A DNA stretch of 64,000 bases from Anaerolineae bacterium (GTDB lineage: Bacteria > Chloroflexota > Anaerolineae > Aggregatilineales > UBA2796), in contig JAHBVJ010000036.1 in the NCBI GenBank assembly GCA_019637615.1, forward strand, positions 1 to 64,000, in the 5' to 3' direction. Both the position numbers and the translations under genes were made by a program. Under the pieces are notes generated by a model. It saw only the letters and a list, made by a program, of their open reading frames with translations, had not been told where the DNA came from and did no database searches. Each line of letters opens with the position of its first letter. Within the stretch, counting starts at the first letter, position 1. Shown piece by piece: positions 44,648 to 56,500 of this stretch.

Positions 44648-45058
44648 ATGTTAGCTGTTCAACAAATGCTGCAAACGCATCCCCGCCCCGTTCCTTCAGA
44701 ATCACAGGCACACATCATCAGTTGTATCGAAGCGTGCTTTGTATGCGTCGCGACCTGTACCGCGTGCGCTAACGCGTGTCTGTATGAACCGAACGTGAGC
44801 GACCTGCTGACGTGCATCCGGCTGAATAACGACTGCGCGGATATATGCAGCGCCACCGGATGCCTGATCGCGCGGCAAGCGGGTTATGACCTCGATCTGG
44901 TCAAGAGTCAGGTGCAAGCCTGCATCACCGCGTGTACGGTATGCGCCAGTGAGTGCGGCAAGCACGCCGCTATGCACGATCACTGCCGTGTGTGCTCCGA
45001 CGCGTGCCGCCAGTGTGCAGCAGCCTGCGATCTGATGTTGGATTTTGTCCCCGCCTGA
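44648..45058 (+). CDS. Cys-rich four-helix-bundle protein (DUF326, copper-storage type)
   Basis: A 136-residue protein with 19 cysteines spaced for a four-helix bundle lined with thiols: SCIEACFVCVATCTACANAC, then TCIRLNNDCADICSATGC, QACITACTVCASEC and CRVCSDACRQCAAAC. DUF326 proteins include the copper-storage protein Csp3, which holds many Cu(I) ions in the cytosol. No signal peptide is present. A palindrome with flanking repeats lies just upstream. It is followed 17 bases later by the YdaT-like gene. The metal is inferred. Confidence 0.88.
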   Translation: MLAVQQMLQTHPRPVPSESQAHIISCIEACFVCVATCTACANACLYEPNVSDLLTCIRLNNDCADICSATGCLIARQAGYDLDLVKSQVQACITACTVCASECGKHAAMHDHCRVCSDACRQCAAACDLMLDFVPA

Positions 45059-45075
45059 TGAACGGAGGAACGATC

Positions 45076-45279
45076 ATGCCTTGGTCAGACAAGAAATATC
45101 CGGTATCGATGAAGAATCTGACACCCGAAGTGCGAAAAAAGGCCGTCGAGATCGCCAACGCGCTGTTGGAGGAAGGGATGAGCGAAGACCGCGCCATCGC
45201 GATTGCGACCGCGAAGGCTGAAGCATGGGCGGAACACCGCGACAAACCCGTGAAGGTCACGGATGAGCACAAGAACTAG
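45076..45279 (+). CDS. YdaT-like small protein
   Basis: A 67-residue protein starting MPWSDKKYPVSMKNLTPEVR, similar to small conserved YdaT-type proteins that carry the pattern KAVEIANALLEEGMSEDRAIAIATAKAEAWA. The function of the family is unknown; such proteins are often near stress genes. GGAGG lies six bases before the ATG, which fixes the start inside a longer frame. Probably co-transcribed with the Cys-rich protein. Confidence 0.85.
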   Translation: MPWSDKKYPVSMKNLTPEVRKKAVEIANALLEEGMSEDRAIAIATAKAEAWAEHRDKPVKVTDEHKN

Positions 45280-45291
45280 ACTTAAGTGCTT

Positions 45292-45344
45292 GATGTAACT
45301 GCTCATCTCCGTAGTGATTTACGGTTTATCGGAGCAGTTACATC
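45292..45344. terminator. Nested hairpin between convergent genes
   Basis: GATGTAACTGCTC and GAGCAGTTACATC are exact 13-base arms around a 27-base interior, which itself contains CCGTA/TACGG. It ends 8 bases before the stop of the convergent HEAT-repeat gene and probably ends both transcripts. Confidence 0.75.
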
Positions 45345-45352
45345 GGAATCAA

Positions 45353-45988
45353 CTATTGATTGAATGGACGCTGAACATCCCCCAACAACTTCAAGACACG
45401 ATTGAGAGTATCTTGTTGTTCAAGTAAGAACTCCTCAAGACCGGGCACAATAATGCCACGATATTCGGGCAATTCGGATACATTTTCGAGGGCTGAAATA
45501 GCCGCCCTCCGGACTAAGTAGGCACTATCACAAAGGGCATCCATAAGTGTTCGCAAAACCTGCGGATTGTTTGTGCCCTCACGCTCAACAAGCAGCTCCC
45601 CCAAAGATTCCACCGCCCACAATCGGGCACCCTTTTGAGGATACCGTGCTGCATGGATATAGACTTGACTCAATGCGTCCAAATCTGGAGCAAACACCCT
45701 TATGTAGCTCCTTGGCAAGCTGAGCATTGCCTCACAGACATGTCCATAGCAAGCCCGTGCCACAAGGAGCGGCACACCGGCTCGTAACTTGCGGAGATCG
45801 ACCAGAGATCCTAAAGCTAAATAGAGATCTAACTGGGCTTGGATCTGGTCATCTTCCCAAACCGGATTAGGGAGGTGAGGCGAAAGCATCATATCTGGCA
45901 ACACTGGCAGCGACTCCAGTTCAGCCAAGATTTCGTCATCGCTCCATTTTGTGCGGGACTCCATTAAAAAATGGATTGGACTGACCAT
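45353..45988 (-). CDS. HEAT-repeat-like protein
   Basis: A 211-residue, all-helical protein. The second half has HEAT-type helices: GARLWAVESLGELLVEREG and SAYLVRRAAISALENVSELPEYRG. The N-terminal third is acidic and unassigned. HEAT proteins are scaffolds; many act with PBS lyases or kinases. AAAGGAG lies about ten bases before the ATG. Codon use is AT-richer than the downstream hydrolase. No partner is evident. Confidence 0.65.
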   Translation of the reverse strand: MVSPIHFLMESRTKWSDDEILAELESLPVLPDMMLSPHLPNPVWEDDQIQAQLDLYLALGSLVDLRKLRAGVPLLVARACYGHVCEAMLSLPRSYIRVFAPDLDALSQVYIHAARYPQKGARLWAVESLGELLVEREGTNNPQVLRTLMDALCDSAYLVRRAAISALENVSELPEYRGIIVPGLEEFLLEQQDTLNRVLKLLGDVQRPFNQ

Positions 45989-46030
45989 GCGGCGCTTACT
46001 CCTTTGCTAGAGCCAAGTTGAAAGGTGTGC

Positions 46031-47122
46031 CTACCGCATGGTGCGCTTCCACTGATCTTTGAACTGCACATTGATCAGGTCTTGTGCTTCGAGGAAATCG
46101 ATCAGCAGACGGTTGAATTTCGCCGTGATCTCCAGCATCGGGAAGTGGCGCAGATTCGGCTCCACGAAGGGCAGGAAGGCTCCCGGCGCTTTGCCACGAT
46201 TGATCTGCCGCAAGAGTTCATCGCTCGGCCGCGCGAGGATGGGATCGTCTTCCCCGTGCAGCAGCAGCGTCGGCGCGGTGATCTTCTGCAAATCCGCCGC
46301 CAGATTGTAATTGTTGAAGGACTGCGCGCTGGACGCCAGCACGTCGGTGCCCATTTTGCTGATCTCGGACTTCAGCTTGTCGAAGTCGGGCGCGTCACGC
46401 CCCACCGAGCGCGTCATCAAGGCGACGGCATCATCTTTGGTCAGCAGATCGACCAGCGGATTGTTGCTTGAAGGTGGCGTGGTGGAAGAACTACCACCAG
46501 AACCCACCGGACGCGCGATAGCCGTAGGCAGCACTGGCGAAGTCCGCCCGCGATTGAGGTCTTCGCTGGCGGTACGCGCCTTCAGGTTAGCGAGGATTTC
46601 TTCCGGCGTCTCGCCCAAGCCCTTGAACGGGTTGCGGGGAATCGTCTCCGCAGACGCGCCGTAGATGGGGCCAGTCGGCGCATGGCTGCCCGCCGAAGGG
46701 CCGATCACGGTGACGGACGGCGAATTCGACAGCGGTTCGCCATCGATGCCGCCCATGTCGAACAACGGGGCGCTGATGGTCATCAGGCGGGGGGCTTTCT
46801 CCGGATACTGGCGCGCGAAGGCGATGCATACCGCCGCACCGAACGAGTGCCCCACCAGCGCTGCCCGCTCGATGCCCATGCGCGTCATGAAGTCGTACAG
46901 CAGCTTGACCTGATCGCGCAGCCCAACGCGCGACATATTCTTGCCGGAATCGCCAAAGCCCCACAGGTCTAGGGCGTAGATGCGGTACTTGATACTGAGC
47001 TGCTGCATCGTCGGCACCCAATAGCGCCACGAGCCAAGCCAGCCATGCACAAGGATCACCGGCTTACCGCGTCCCAACACTTCGTAATGTACAAGATCGT
47101 TTTCGACAGTGATCGCACTCAT
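46031..47122 (-). CDS. Alpha/beta hydrolase
   Basis: A 363-residue alpha/beta hydrolase. The oxyanion region is ILVHGWLGSWRYW, the nucleophile elbow is VGHSFGAAVCIAFA (Ser), the acid lies in LLLHGEDDPILARP and the His in EPNLRHFPMLE. Between the nucleophile and the acid is a cap of about 130 residues, low in complexity (PVGSGGSSSTTPPSSNNP). It is the last gene of a leftward unit with the response regulator 46 bases upstream and the 14-GAF kinase before that. Its link with signalling is unknown. Confidence 0.85.
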   Translation of the reverse strand: MSAITVENDLVHYEVLGRGKPVILVHGWLGSWRYWVPTMQQLSIKYRIYALDLWGFGDSGKNMSRVGLRDQVKLLYDFMTRMGIERAALVGHSFGAAVCIAFARQYPEKAPRLMTISAPLFDMGGIDGEPLSNSPSVTVIGPSAGSHAPTGPIYGASAETIPRNPFKGLGETPEEILANLKARTASEDLNRGRTSPVLPTAIARPVGSGGSSSTTPPSSNNPLVDLLTKDDAVALMTRSVGRDAPDFDKLKSEISKMGTDVLASSAQSFNNYNLAADLQKITAPTLLLHGEDDPILARPSDELLRQINRGKAPGAFLPFVEPNLRHFPMLEITAKFNRLLIDFLEAQDLINVQFKDQWKRTMR

Positions 47123-47168
47123 GCGCTCATCTCACCAATCAGGGTCGTACCCGTGTTGTGCTGTTCGG

Positions 47169-47549
47169 TCAGCCTTGTTTGAACTTAGCAAGAATTTCGC
47201 TCACCCGCGAGGCAAGCTCCATTGGGCCAAACGGCTTCAGGATATAGTCGAAAGCGCCCGCTTCCAACCCGGTATCGATCTCCGATTCTTGCCCCTTGGC
47301 GGAGAGAAACACGACCGGAATATCCTTGACCTTATCGATCTTCTTGATCTCGCGACATGCCTCGTAGCCCGTCATGCGCGGCATCCGCACGTCCATCATG
47401 ATGAGATCGGGCAGCACTTGCGGAGCCATCTCGACGGCCTCCGCCCCGTTGCGTGCCTTGTATACTTGATGTCCACCGATATTGGTCAGTGTGAAATCGA
47501 TCAGTTCCCGAATATCGGTTTCATCTTCTGCTATCAGAATTCTCGCCAT
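47169..47549 (-). CDS. Single-domain response regulator
   Basis: A 126-residue CheY-like receiver with no output domain. Acidic pocket EDETD (8-12), phospho-acceptor Asp53 in IMMDVRMPRMTGYE, the Ser/Thr switch in VVFLSAKG and the invariant Lys in YILKPFGPMEL. It starts 11 bases after the 3015-residue kinase gene and is almost surely its phosphorylation partner or a shuttle to another protein. Confidence 0.93.
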   Translation of the reverse strand: MARILIAEDETDIRELIDFTLTNIGGHQVYKARNGAEAVEMAPQVLPDLIMMDVRMPRMTGYEACREIKKIDKVKDIPVVFLSAKGQESEIDTGLEAGAFDYILKPFGPMELASRVSEILAKFKQG

Positions 47550-47560
47550 AACCTCAGTCT

Positions 47561-50500
47561 CTAGTTCTCAATTTCACCAGCCGAGAAGGTCGGGATGCGG
47601 ACGAAGAACGTCGTGCCATGCCCTACTTCGCTTTCCAGCCAGATTTGGCCTTCGTGCATTTCGACGTATTCTTTGACGATGGCTAACCCCAACCCCGTGC
47701 CAGATGTCTCCATCACCAGTGATTGTTCTTCATCGCGGAAGAAACGCGTCCAGATGCGGTCTTGCTTATCCCGTGGGATGCCGATGCCCGTATCTTTGAT
47801 GCTGATCACGACCGCGTTTTCTTCGGCCTCCGCCGAGATCACAATCGAGCCGCCCGCATGAGTGTAATTGAACGCATTATCCGCCAGATTATTGATGATC
47901 TGCATCAACTTGTCGAAATCTGCGCGCACGGCGGGCAAGTCGGCGGGCACCTCGGAGGTGATGTCCATCTGTTTCTTTTGCTCTTGGATGCGCCCGTTCA
48001 GATGCTTGATGGTGCTTTCTACCACCTCGCTCACGTCGGTTGGTTGGAAGTTCAACTTAACGATACCACGATCAATGCGCGAAATATCTAACAGTTCATT
48101 CACGAGAACCGACAAGCGATCCGCGTTGGCTTTGATCGTGCTCAGGAATTTGTTTTGCTGTTCGGTCACCTGCCCCGCCGCGCCGATCAGCAGCAGATCG
48201 GCGTAGCCTTTGATCGAGGTCATCGGCGTGCGCAGCTCGTGGCTGACGGTGGCGACGAACTCGGACTTCATGCGGTCAACCTCGATTTCGCGCGTGATGT
48301 CGCGGATGACAGACACCGTGCCGAGGAATTGATCGCCCATCGTCACCGGCGAGAGGATGATCTGCACGTATTTGTTATTGTCTAGCTGCACCTGCGCGCT
48401 GAAGTTATCGCCGGAACGGTGTTCGGTCGGTTCGGCAATCCAGCGGCGGATTTCATCGAGCCATTTGCCGCCGCTGCCCGACGCGTACAGACCGCCCAAT
48501 TCGTTGATTGAGCGCCCGATCAATTCCGTGCGCTTGATGTCGAGGATGCGTTCGGCGGCGCTGTTGAACTGCGTGATGTCGCCGTTGGAGTCCGCCACCA
48601 GCACGCCGTCCGCGATGGATTCAACGATAGCGAGGTTTTTGGTCGAGTCCACCTGTTCGCGCCGCACCATCATGCCGAGCCGTTCCGCCTGTTCGCGGAT
48701 CAAGCCGTAGAGTTCGGCGTTGTTCATGGCGGCGGCGACCTGATTCGAGGCGGCGGCGACCAAACGGAGCTGCGCTTCCTCGAATTTATCCGGCGTGCGG
48801 CTGTACAGCATCACCACGCCGTAGATGTCTTCGTTAGATTCGAGCAGCACTGCCATCGCGGATCGCGGCTCATAGTCGAAGTCACTGAGCCGCAGCCAAC
48901 GCGGGTCGTTTTGCACATCCGCCACGACCACCGATTGCTGCGACTGGATCACCCAACCCGCCAAGCCTTCATTCTGGTTAAGCGCGGTGCTCTGTTCAGT
49001 GGAAGGACTACTGATGTTCAACATAGCGCGGTACGTCAGGCTCTCGGACAGCGAGTCGATGCCGAGGATCGCGCCCATATCGGCTTCCACGGCCTTCGCC
49101 ATCATTTCCAAGGCGCGCTTCAGCACCACATCGATGTCAAGGCTGAGGGCGAGGTCAGTGGTGATGCGGTACAGGAAGTCGATGCGGTCGCGTTCTTCCT
49201 GCAACTCGGCGGTACGCTCTTGGACGGCTTGCCCCAGTTCATCCGTGAAGCGGCGGGTACGCGCGAACAAGCGCGCGTTCTGAATGGCGACGGCGATCTG
49301 CGCGCCAACGGTGGAGAGGATACGCTGAATATCGAGGTTGAAGGCGCGTGTATTGGTTTCGTCGCCCAGCACCAGCGCACCGACCACTTCATCGCCGGAA
49401 ATCAGCGGGACGCCGAGGAAACAGCGCACGTTCAAAATGCGGCGGCTGATGCGCAGATTGCGCAGCACTTCTTCGATCTCGTTGCCTGCCAAGCGCTGCG
49501 GCGTGCGGCTCTTGATCACGAACGAAATGTCGTCATCGCCTAGCAGATGGTTGGGCAGTTCGATCCGTGCGCCGTTTTTGGTGGCAATCGGGTAACTGAC
49601 GGTCAGCTTATCTTCTGCCAGATAGGCCAGCGCCCACACCTGCGCTTTGATCAGCGCGGGCAGCCGCAGCTTGACCACCTCAAAGATTTGCTCCAGCTCG
49701 ATGGACTGCGCCAACGCGTTGGAAATGTCGTTGATCACGAACAATTCTTCCAGCTTGTTGGAAGTTTCCGTGTTTAGACGGGCGTTATCAATGGCGACGG
49801 CGGCCTGAGAGGCTAAGGTGCGCGCCAAACGCACGTCAGACACGCTGAATTGGCGCGATGGATCAGCCGTCTCGATCTCGATCAGGCCGATGGTCTGTTC
49901 GCGCACCGCCAGTGGCAGCAGCACGCGCGACGCTACCGCACGGCGCTCCATCAAGTGACGTTCGTCATCGGACAGCGCTTCGGTGGCACTGGCGCGCATC
50001 AGCAGCATCTGGCGAGATTGCAGCGCTCGTTCGCGCATCGGATACTTGGTCAAGTCATACAGCGTACCGGTGGGGTCGCCGTTGGGCTTGCTGCCGTAGA
50101 GATCAAGATCGAGCTGGACGATGAGCGTGTTATCCACATCATCCCACAGCAAAATCTGCGACGAATCCACTTGCAGCGAGAAGATCATCTGGTTAGCGGC
50201 GTTGGTCAGCACCTCTTGCAGGTTGAGCGTGGACGAGGTGGCTTGCGTCGCTTCGAACAGCGTTTCCAGCTCGCGGGTACGCAGCAATGACTGCTCGAAC
50301 AGGTTGGCGTTTTGCACCGCCACCACGGCTTGCGCGGCGATGGTCTGCGTGACTTCGACCTGTTCGGAGGTGAAATCGCGGTTGGAGTCTTGCGCCTCAA
50401 AGGTGAGCACGCCGATCATCTGACCGCCGATCACCAGCGGCACCAGCAGCATCGCGAGGATGCCGCGCTTGATCAGGGCATCCCGCGCACCAGTTACCCG

Positions 50501-53500
50501 CGTATCCGTGTTCACGTTGCGGATGATCAGCGGTTGTACCGAGCGCTTCAATTCCTCGAAAATGGGCGAATTGTTATCCAGCAGCAGATCGAGTTCGGTT
50601 TCTTCGGGCGGGTTGTCGCCGCGCGGATATTCGTACAGGAAGCGGCCTTGCTGCGTGCGCGCTTCGGCAAACAGGATGGCGGTGCCGTGTTCCACTGACA
50701 GGAATGTGCAAATCTCGCGCAGCGTCACGTCGAAGATGTTTTCCACGTCCGGCGACTGCGTGAGCGCGTTCGAAACATGATTGAGCAGTGCCAGACGTTT
50801 GGCTTGCTGGTCGAGGGCGCGGGCACGCGAGGCCGTTTCGTTATACAGCCGCGTGTTTTCGCCCGCCGTCTTGGTCGCTTCTTGATATAAGCGCGCGTTT
50901 TCCAGCGAGACGGCGGCTTGGTTGGCAAAGGTCAGCGTCAACTGTTCCATCGTCGGCGTGTAGTAGCCGATTTGCTCTTTTTCCAGCACCAGCAAGCCGA
51001 TCAGCGTACTGCGTGACACCAGCGAGACGCCCAACCATGAGCGCGTTTGTCCCTCTTCGCTGTACGGGAAGCGCTCATCTTTGGTGATGTCGGGGATGTT
51101 CAACACCTGCCCGCGCGAGGCCAATTCGCGGAACAGTGACGAGTCCGCGATTTCCGCTTCGACGCCGAGCAAATTCTGCGAGTCTTCGAAGCCACGCGCC
51201 GCGCGGATGACCAGCATATCGCCGCGCCGCAGCCACAACGTCACGCGCTCGAAGGCGATGATGTTGCTCAGGCGGTCGATCAGCATTTGGACTACGGCGT
51301 CCGGTTCCAGCGTGGAGGCCAGCTCACCGGAGACTTCCGTCAGCACGCTCAACTGCTGCGCACGCGAGTCTACGTCCGCATACAGGCGGGCATTTTCTAG
51401 CGCGATGGAGGCTTGGACGGACAGCGTGAGCATCTTCTCGATGTCGTCATTCACGAAATGCGCGCGCGGGTCGGTCTGGACGCACATCATCACGCCGACG
51501 ACGGTATCTTCACGCGTCAGCGGGACGCCGAGCATAGCATGGACGGGTGCGATGTTGAGCGCGGTCTGGCTGAACGGGCTGTCGTTCAATTCCGCGTTGG
51601 TGACCATATGCGGCGCACGTTCCCGCGCCACCGCCGCCTCGAAACTGGTGCTGCTCAATGGCTGGCTCTGCCCTTGGAAGGTGCTTTCGCCCAAGCCCTG
51701 CGCGGCGACACCGATCAATTCGTCACCGCTGACCAGCCAGATATACGCGCCAGCCACGTCCAACAGGCTGACCGTTTCTTCACAGATGAAATTGAGCACG
51801 CTGGTCTTGTCGATCAGGGCGCTGGTGCTGACGGCGTGCCCGATGCGCCCCACCGTGGCGGAGAAGCGTTCACGGTCGATGGACTGCTGGAACAGGCGCG
51901 CGTTTTCGATGGCGATGGCGGCAAGGTTCGCCATACGTTGCAACAGCGGCATCTGCTCCTCGAAGCCGAACGCGCCGCTCAACTCGCTGCCCATGTGCAG
52001 CGCGCCCGTCACACGACCGCCCGCAATCATCGGCACGATCAGGGTGGTGCGTTCGCCCGTCATCCACCACGTTTTGAGGTCTTGGTAATTGGGCAGACGG
52101 TTGGCGTCCCCGATGTGGTAGATCGCCGTTTGCGCATCGCGGATGGCAAGGCCGACGGCAGTGTCCCCGACGGGGATCGGGTCGCCGGGATCGATGCTGA
52201 TCTCGCCACGCATACCGAGCGTGACGCGCCGCACCTGAAATTCATCGCGGTCTTCATCGACCAACATCACGCTCATGCGGGTGAAGGCGATCATGTCGCG
52301 CATACCACTGGCGATGCCTTCGATGATCTCGTCCAGTTCCAGCGTGGAGGCGACGGCTTCCATCATCTCGTTGATGCGCGATTCCTGCACGTTGGCGCGC
52401 ACGGTTTCGTCATACAGGCGTGTGTTTTCGATGGCAGAGGCCGCTTGCACCGCGAACAATTCGATGCTGCGCAGCGTGGCCTCGGTCGGGACTTTGTTAT
52501 CCAGCGGGCGATCCATCGTGATGATGCCGATCAGACGGCTGCGGTCAAGGCCGTAGAGCGGCAGATACAACGTGTCGAGCGGATGCCAATCTTCTGTTGG
52601 ATGGGCGGCCACGCTGGCAGTTTCTTGATCGCCCGTCGATTGTGCCGTGATGCCCGCGATACGTTTGTTTTCCGTCACCCACGGCGCGTTGAAACGGATG
52701 TAATAAGCCTGCCCGATGCGGTAATGGCGGAAATCGGGGTCGGAAAGGCGCTGGTTCCACACCATGCCGGGGAGAACGTTCTGGCGGAACTGCGATTCTT
52801 CTTCCTCCGTGAAGCCGGAGAGGATGGTTTCGCGCGGTTCCATCTTCTGGTCGCGCAGGGTGATGGCGACGCGTTCCCAACCCGCCGCGCAGATGGCATC
52901 CGCGACGACTTTCAGGCGCGTGGGCACATCGGTAGCACGCTGAATCTCGCCCGCCACCATATATAGACGTTCCAACCGATCACGTTCAAGGCGTGCGGCG
53001 GCAGCTTCCGATTGGAAGGCTTGCAACAAGCGGAAGTTTTGCACGGCAGCGACGGCTTGCGCGGCGAACACTTCCAGCGTCTCGACCACGGGCGCGGCGG
53101 GGCGCTTGCCATCGCGCGGATCGTCCACCGTCATCATGCCGAGCAGTTCCCCATCGGTGTTGCGGAGGGGCACCAACAGCGCGTCGCCCTTCTTCCACGC
53201 CGTAATGCCTGTTTTGCTGGCGCTGAGTTGGTCAACTTCTTGGAAGAAGTCCGCATCCGGGGCACGCCAACTGCTCTGTTCTTCTTCCGGCAGCAGATAC
53301 GAATTGCTGATCCGGTAACGCGGGATGAACATGCGCTCAATGGCTTCGACGATGGGACGGTTGGCCTGCAATTCCGCCAGTAACCGCGACGACAGGCCGG
53401 ACGTGGCGGCGATGCGCAGGATGCCGGTAGCCTTGTCCACCAGATTGATCACGGCGATGTTGAAGACTGTAGTTTCGGTGATGCTTTTGGCGATCACGCT

Positions 53501-56500
53501 CAGGACGGACTCGGCGCTCTCCTTCGAGGTGAGCAGCCGCCCAAGCTCGAAGATGTGCGCGAATTGATCGGCACGTTGTTTCAGCAAATCCGGCTGCTGC
53601 TCTTGCTGCGTATTGCGCAGCGCATTGCCGATGCCGATGGTGGCCTGATTTGCCAACACCCGCACGAAATCTTGAATTTGCGCCGGGAACGCGTCGGGAC
53701 GGTCACTGAAGAGGTGCAGCGCGCCCACCGGCACACTGCCGTTATAAATCGGCGCGGCGATGGCGGAACGGGCTTTGACGGGCTGCACATCGATGTCGGT
53801 GGCGTCGTAATCGTTGATGATCACGATCTCGCCGGAACGAATCGCGCGGTGCTCGATGGGCGCGAGATCAGTCAGCCCTTTGGCGAAGCCTAAGCGGCGA
53901 TCAATAACAGGCTGTTCCATTGACAGCCATTCATCTTGCGGCTTGAGCAGCGCAATCGTGACATTTTCCGAGTCGAGGATGCGCTGGAGTTCCAGCCGGA
54001 ACACGTCCAGCAAGCGATCCAGATCGGTGATCTGGTTGATCTCGTGACCGATACGGGTGAGCGCGTCCAACTGCTGCACGCGGGCTTGCAAGCTGGCGTC
54101 GGTGGCCTGATACAGCATCAAACGCTCGACGCCCGCCGCGATCTGCGCACCGATGGCTTGCAGTAAGCGTACATCATCATGGTTGAATTCGCGTTCGGTG
54201 CGGCTGGCGACGGTCAATTCACCGAGGCCGCGATCCCGCGCGATGAGCGGAATCTGGATCACGGCGATCATCTTGAAACGTTCGGCTACCGCGCGGTAAA
54301 TTGGCATCACCCGCCCGTCGTTCAGGACATCGTTGGTCATGAACGCGCGCTTGGACATGACCGGACTGGCTTCAAAGCCCGCGCTGTAGACATCCAGCGT
54401 CAAAGGCTGCGTCAGTTGCCCTTCCAGTCCGTTCGTCCAGTCGGGGATCGTGCGCAGTTCGCCGGACGACTCATCCAGCAGGGAAACCGCCACAATATCG
54501 CAGTTGAACAGCTTCCTGATCTCGGCGGCGGCACGTCCTAGCATCTCGTCTAGCGTCGTGTTGTCGGACACGATCTCGGCAAGCTGGCGCATCCCTACCG
54601 AGACATCGGCGCGGAGGCGCGTTTCGCGGTAGACACGGGAATTCTCGATGATGACGGCGGCTTGCGAGGCGAACACCTTCAGCGTCCGCGCGTCGTCTTC
54701 GGTGAAATCGCTGCTGTTGATCTTGTTGGCGATCTGGACGTAGCCGAGGCGGTGGTCATTGGCATCGAGCGGCGCGATCAGGCTTTGCCGCATCGAGAGC
54801 GCCAGCGCCATTTTATCGACGCCACTGTCTCGGATCGCGCTGTCTTCCGACAGGCTGTTGCTGATCCAGTAGCCGCGCCGATTGATCCGCGTGGCGAGTT
54901 TGCCATCAGTCGTGAACGGAATCTGGTAATAACGCGCGAGATTATCGGGGACGCCGTAAAAAGGCAGTTGGCTGATCAACATATTGCGGCTGGCGTCGTG
55001 CAGCAGAATGCCGCACATATTGACGTTCATCAGCTTCGCCATGCGTTCCACGATGCGGGCGTACAACTCATCGGGCGTACTCAACAGATCGAGCGCTTGG
55101 CTGATCTGTTGCAGACCGCCGAGATTTTCTACTCGCTTCTGTTCTTCCTCGTACAGTTTGGCGCTTTCCAGCACGATCCCGATATGCGAGGCGAAGACTT
55201 TGAGCAGCCGCAGATCATTATCGGTGAACGGCGCGCCGTCGCGTTTGTTGGCGATCTGCACGGAGCCATAGCGCTGACCGTTGACTGACACAGGCACCAT
55301 CGCGGTAGTGTTGACGCCGACTGCTTCCGCCAGATCGCGCAGCCCGATCTGCTGCACCAAGCTGTCGTTGCGCACGTCGTTGGAATACCACCACTCGTTT
55401 TGGAGGAAAATCTCGCGCTGCTGGCTGCCCGCTTCGACGGGGATGCGGTACATGTTGATGATGGCATCCGGCACGCCGTAGTACGGCCCTTGCGCCACCA
55501 GCACATGCTGATCGTTATCCAGCATCAGCAGCCCGCACATCTCGACGCCCATCAGGTCAGCAATGCGCGCGGTGAGTTGCGCAACCATCTTGCGGTTATC
55601 TTGCAGCGAGGTCATCGCAGAGGCGATCTCTTGCAAGCCGCTTACTTCGATCTGCCGCTCAGACTGCGTTTGTGCCAAGCGCGCGTTTTCTACCGCGATG
55701 GCGATGTGTCCGGCGATGGTCTGGATGAAGCTCAAATCTTCATGGTTGAATTCGCCCCGCGTGCGGCTGAACAATTCAAGCGTGCCCACCAGATGATCGT
55801 TGGTGAGCAGCGGCAAGCCCAGATATGCGACGTAAGGGACATCCTTCAGCTTGGTGTGCAGATCGGGGCGCTGGTTGAGGTCAGCGACGATCAGCGGTTG
55901 GCGGTAGCGCGCTAACCAGCCGGATAAGCTGTCTTCCAGATGATAGACGTTATCGGTCTGCGCCAACTGATCGAAATATTCCGGCGACCCGTGTCGTCCG
56001 GTCGGGCGCAAGACGCGCTGATCGTCGTCCCACAAATTGATCTCGGCAACGTCGAAATTGAGCGCCTTGTTGACACTACGGAGGGCGTTATCCAGCGTGG
56101 CAGACAATTTCTCGCCACTGTTGACGAGCTGCGTGATCTCCGCGATCACGTCCATCGCCCGCAACGGATTGACGCGCTCTTCGCGGTAGCCGTTGCCATC
56201 CATCTCGCGCATCACGACGACGATCTGGTTGATCTGGTTGCCCTGTCGAGGAATGTAGTGCGAGGCGGCTTCTACATGACGGCTGCCGACTTTGAACGAG
56301 GCGTGCCCCTCTTTGCCGAACAATTCCAAGAAGGCATCGCTCGGCTGCACATAATCCGTCATCCGTTCAAGGTTGGGCGCGCTGCCGTTGAGGTTGAACC
56401 ATGCCCGCGCTTGCTGGTTGGCAAACACGAGATTGCCGCGCCCCTCCGCCACCAGCACCGCGTTCTCGTTTTCCGTCAGATTACCCGGAACGAGCGACGG

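Noticed and set aside
51413..52966. 517-codon plus-strand frame inside the giant kinase
   Set aside because: It lies wholly antisense to conserved GAF domains; the composition (His/Arg/Asp-rich) is typical of a mirror frame.
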